A stretch of 64,000 bases of DNA from Pseudomonas benzenivorans. Lineage in GTDB: Bacteria > Pseudomonadota > Gammaproteobacteria > Pseudomonadales > Pseudomonadaceae. This document shows positions 63,020 through 64,000 of this stretch, in pieces. A program made the translations under genes and the position numbers. Location of the stretch: the NCBI RefSeq assembly GCF_900100495.1, contig NZ_FNCT01000002.1, positions 434,001 through 498,000 on the forward strand. Direction: 5' to 3'. Within the stretch, counting starts at the first letter, position 1. The number at the start of each line of letters is the position of its first letter. The notes beneath the pieces were generated by a model. The model was not told the origin of the DNA. It made no database searches and was given only the letters and a program-made list of their open reading frames with translations.

Positions 63020-64000
63020 TTAGCCGTTGAACACCTCATCCACCGACTTCAGCGGATAGTGCTTCGGATAGGGCAGGGTCGCCACACCGCTTTCGATGGC
63101 GGCCTTGGCTACGGCGTCGCAGACCACGGTGATCAGACGCGGATCCATCGGCTTCGGAATGATGTACTCGCGGCCGAAGGCAAGCGCAATGCCACCGTAG
63201 GCATCGCAGACTTCCTGCGGCACCGGCAGCTTGGCCAGGTCGCGCAGGGCCAGGGCGGCGGCGATCTTCATCTCTTCGTTGATGCGGGTGGCACGTACGT
63301 CCAGCGCACCGCGGAAGATGAAGGGGAAGCCGAGCACGTTATTCACCTGGTTCGGGTAGTCCGAACGACCGGTGGCCATGATCACGTCATTGCGTGCGGC
63401 ATGGGCCAGTTCCGGGGCGATTTCCGGATCCGGGTTGGAGCAGGCGAACACGATCGGGGTCGGCGCCATGCGCTTGAGATCGTCGGCACCGAGCAGGTTG
63501 GCGCCGGACAGACCGACGAACACATCGGCGCCCTCGAGGGCGTCGGACAGGGTGCGCTTGTCGGTTTCGCTGGCGAACACCGCCTTGTACTGGTTCAGAT
63601 CGTCACGACCGGCATGGATCACGCCTTTGCGGTCGATCATGAAGATGTTCTCGACCTTGGCGCCCATGCTCACCAGCAGCTTCATGCAGGAGGTCGCCGC
63701 GGCGCCAGCGCCAAGGCAGACGATCTTCGCCTGCTCGAGCGTCTTGCCGGCGATTTCCAGGGCGTTGAGCATGCCGGCCGCGGTGACGATGGCGGTACCG
63801 TGCTGGTCATCGTGGAACACCGGAATGTCGCACTGTTCGATCAACGCGCGTTCGATCTCGAAGCACTCCGGCGCCTTGATGTCTTCCAGGTTGATGCCGC
63901 CGAAGGTGATGGAAATGCGCTTGACCGTGTCGATGAAGGCCTGCGGGCTTTCCGCGTCGACTTCGATGTCGAATACGTCGATACCGGCGAAACGCTTGAA
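63020..64000 (-). CDS. malic enzyme, C-terminal part (gene continues past the window)
   Basis: 326 codons are visible up to the right edge at 64000, with the N-terminus outside. Motifs are FGGINLEDIKAPECF, VFHDDQHGTA and the nucleotide site VCLGAGAAATSCM, then SEVRKGVIHAG-like and FACSNPDPEIAP. The short form decarboxylates malate to pyruvate with NAD(P). It converges with ponA. Confidence 0.92.
   Translation of the reverse strand, partial: FKRFAGIDVFDIEVDAESPQAFIDTVKRISITFGGINLEDIKAPECFEIERALIEQCDIPVFHDDQHGTAIVTAAGMLNALEIAGKTLEQAKIVCLGAGAAATSCMKLLVSMGAKVENIFMIDRKGVIHAGRDDLNQYKAVFASETDKRTLSDALEGADVFVGLSGANLLGADDLKRMAPTPIVFACSNPDPEIAPELAHAARNDVIMATGRSDYPNQVNNVLGFPFIFRGALDVRATRINEEMKIAAALALRDLAKLPVPQEVCDAYGGIALAFGREYIIPKPMDPRLITVVCDAVAKAAIESGVATLPYPKHYPLKSVDEVFNG

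Overview
The window is high-GC chromosomal DNA from a Pseudomonas, most likely of the P. aeruginosa lineage. From memory, the backbone order (dipA-like, msrA, acyl-CoA dehydrogenase, nhaP2, mscK, selO, ... uspA, parA-like, hemE, gltD, gltB, damX-like, aroB, aroK, pilQPONM, ponA, malic enzyme) is that of P. aeruginosa PAO1 from about PA5017 to PA5046. No rRNA or tRNA gene, CRISPR array, prophage or complete insertion sequence was seen.

Layout. 1-6 kb: a terminator, a CBS-domain protein, a PolX/PHP DNA repair polymerase, two small conserved proteins separated by an 8-bp tandem repeat, the RNA ligase RtcB with its activator archease, and an exported hypothetical. 6-26 kb: housekeeping and metabolic genes, namely a PAS-GGDEF-EAL protein resembling DipA, MsrA, RlmJ, a LysR regulator divergent from an MFS transporter plus tautomerase, an acyl-CoA dehydrogenase, a K+/H+ antiporter, a giant MscK channel, SelO, an amino-acid racemase, an SLC13-type permease, TrxC, a hotdog protein and a tandem UspA. 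26-27 kb: hairpin repeats, a MITE-like element and an orphan ParA.

27.2-43.6 kb: the main accessory feature, an 18-gene, one-strand, mostly overlapping operon for an aryl polyene (APE, xanthomonadin/flexirubin-like) pigment. It encodes an aromatic amino acid ammonia lyase (starter), an acyl-activating ligase fused to a dehydratase, two acyl carrier proteins, a chain-length factor, two ketosynthases, a ketoreductase, a second dehydratase, a thioesterase, two acyltransferases and a glycosyltransferase (lipid anchoring), and LolA-like, MMPL and lipoprotein export parts, plus a halogenase-like flavoprotein. It sits between the parA-like gene and hemE. A candidate sigma70 promoter and leader hairpin lie upstream.

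43.6-64 kb: a lipoprotein gene broken by an in-frame TAG; hemE; an intergenic stretch of repeats and a terminator; gltD and gltB (glutamate synthase); then a minus-strand block with a DamX-like AAA/SPOR protein, aroB, aroK and the type IV pilus assembly genes pilQPONM, divergent from ponA (penicillin-binding protein 1a). The window ends inside a malic enzyme gene.

Several intergenic gaps carry hairpin repeats starting GTAGG or GTGGG, and two such repeats have entered the pigment operon. Start codons were chosen by Shine-Dalgarno spacing and remembered family N-termini, so they are predictions.
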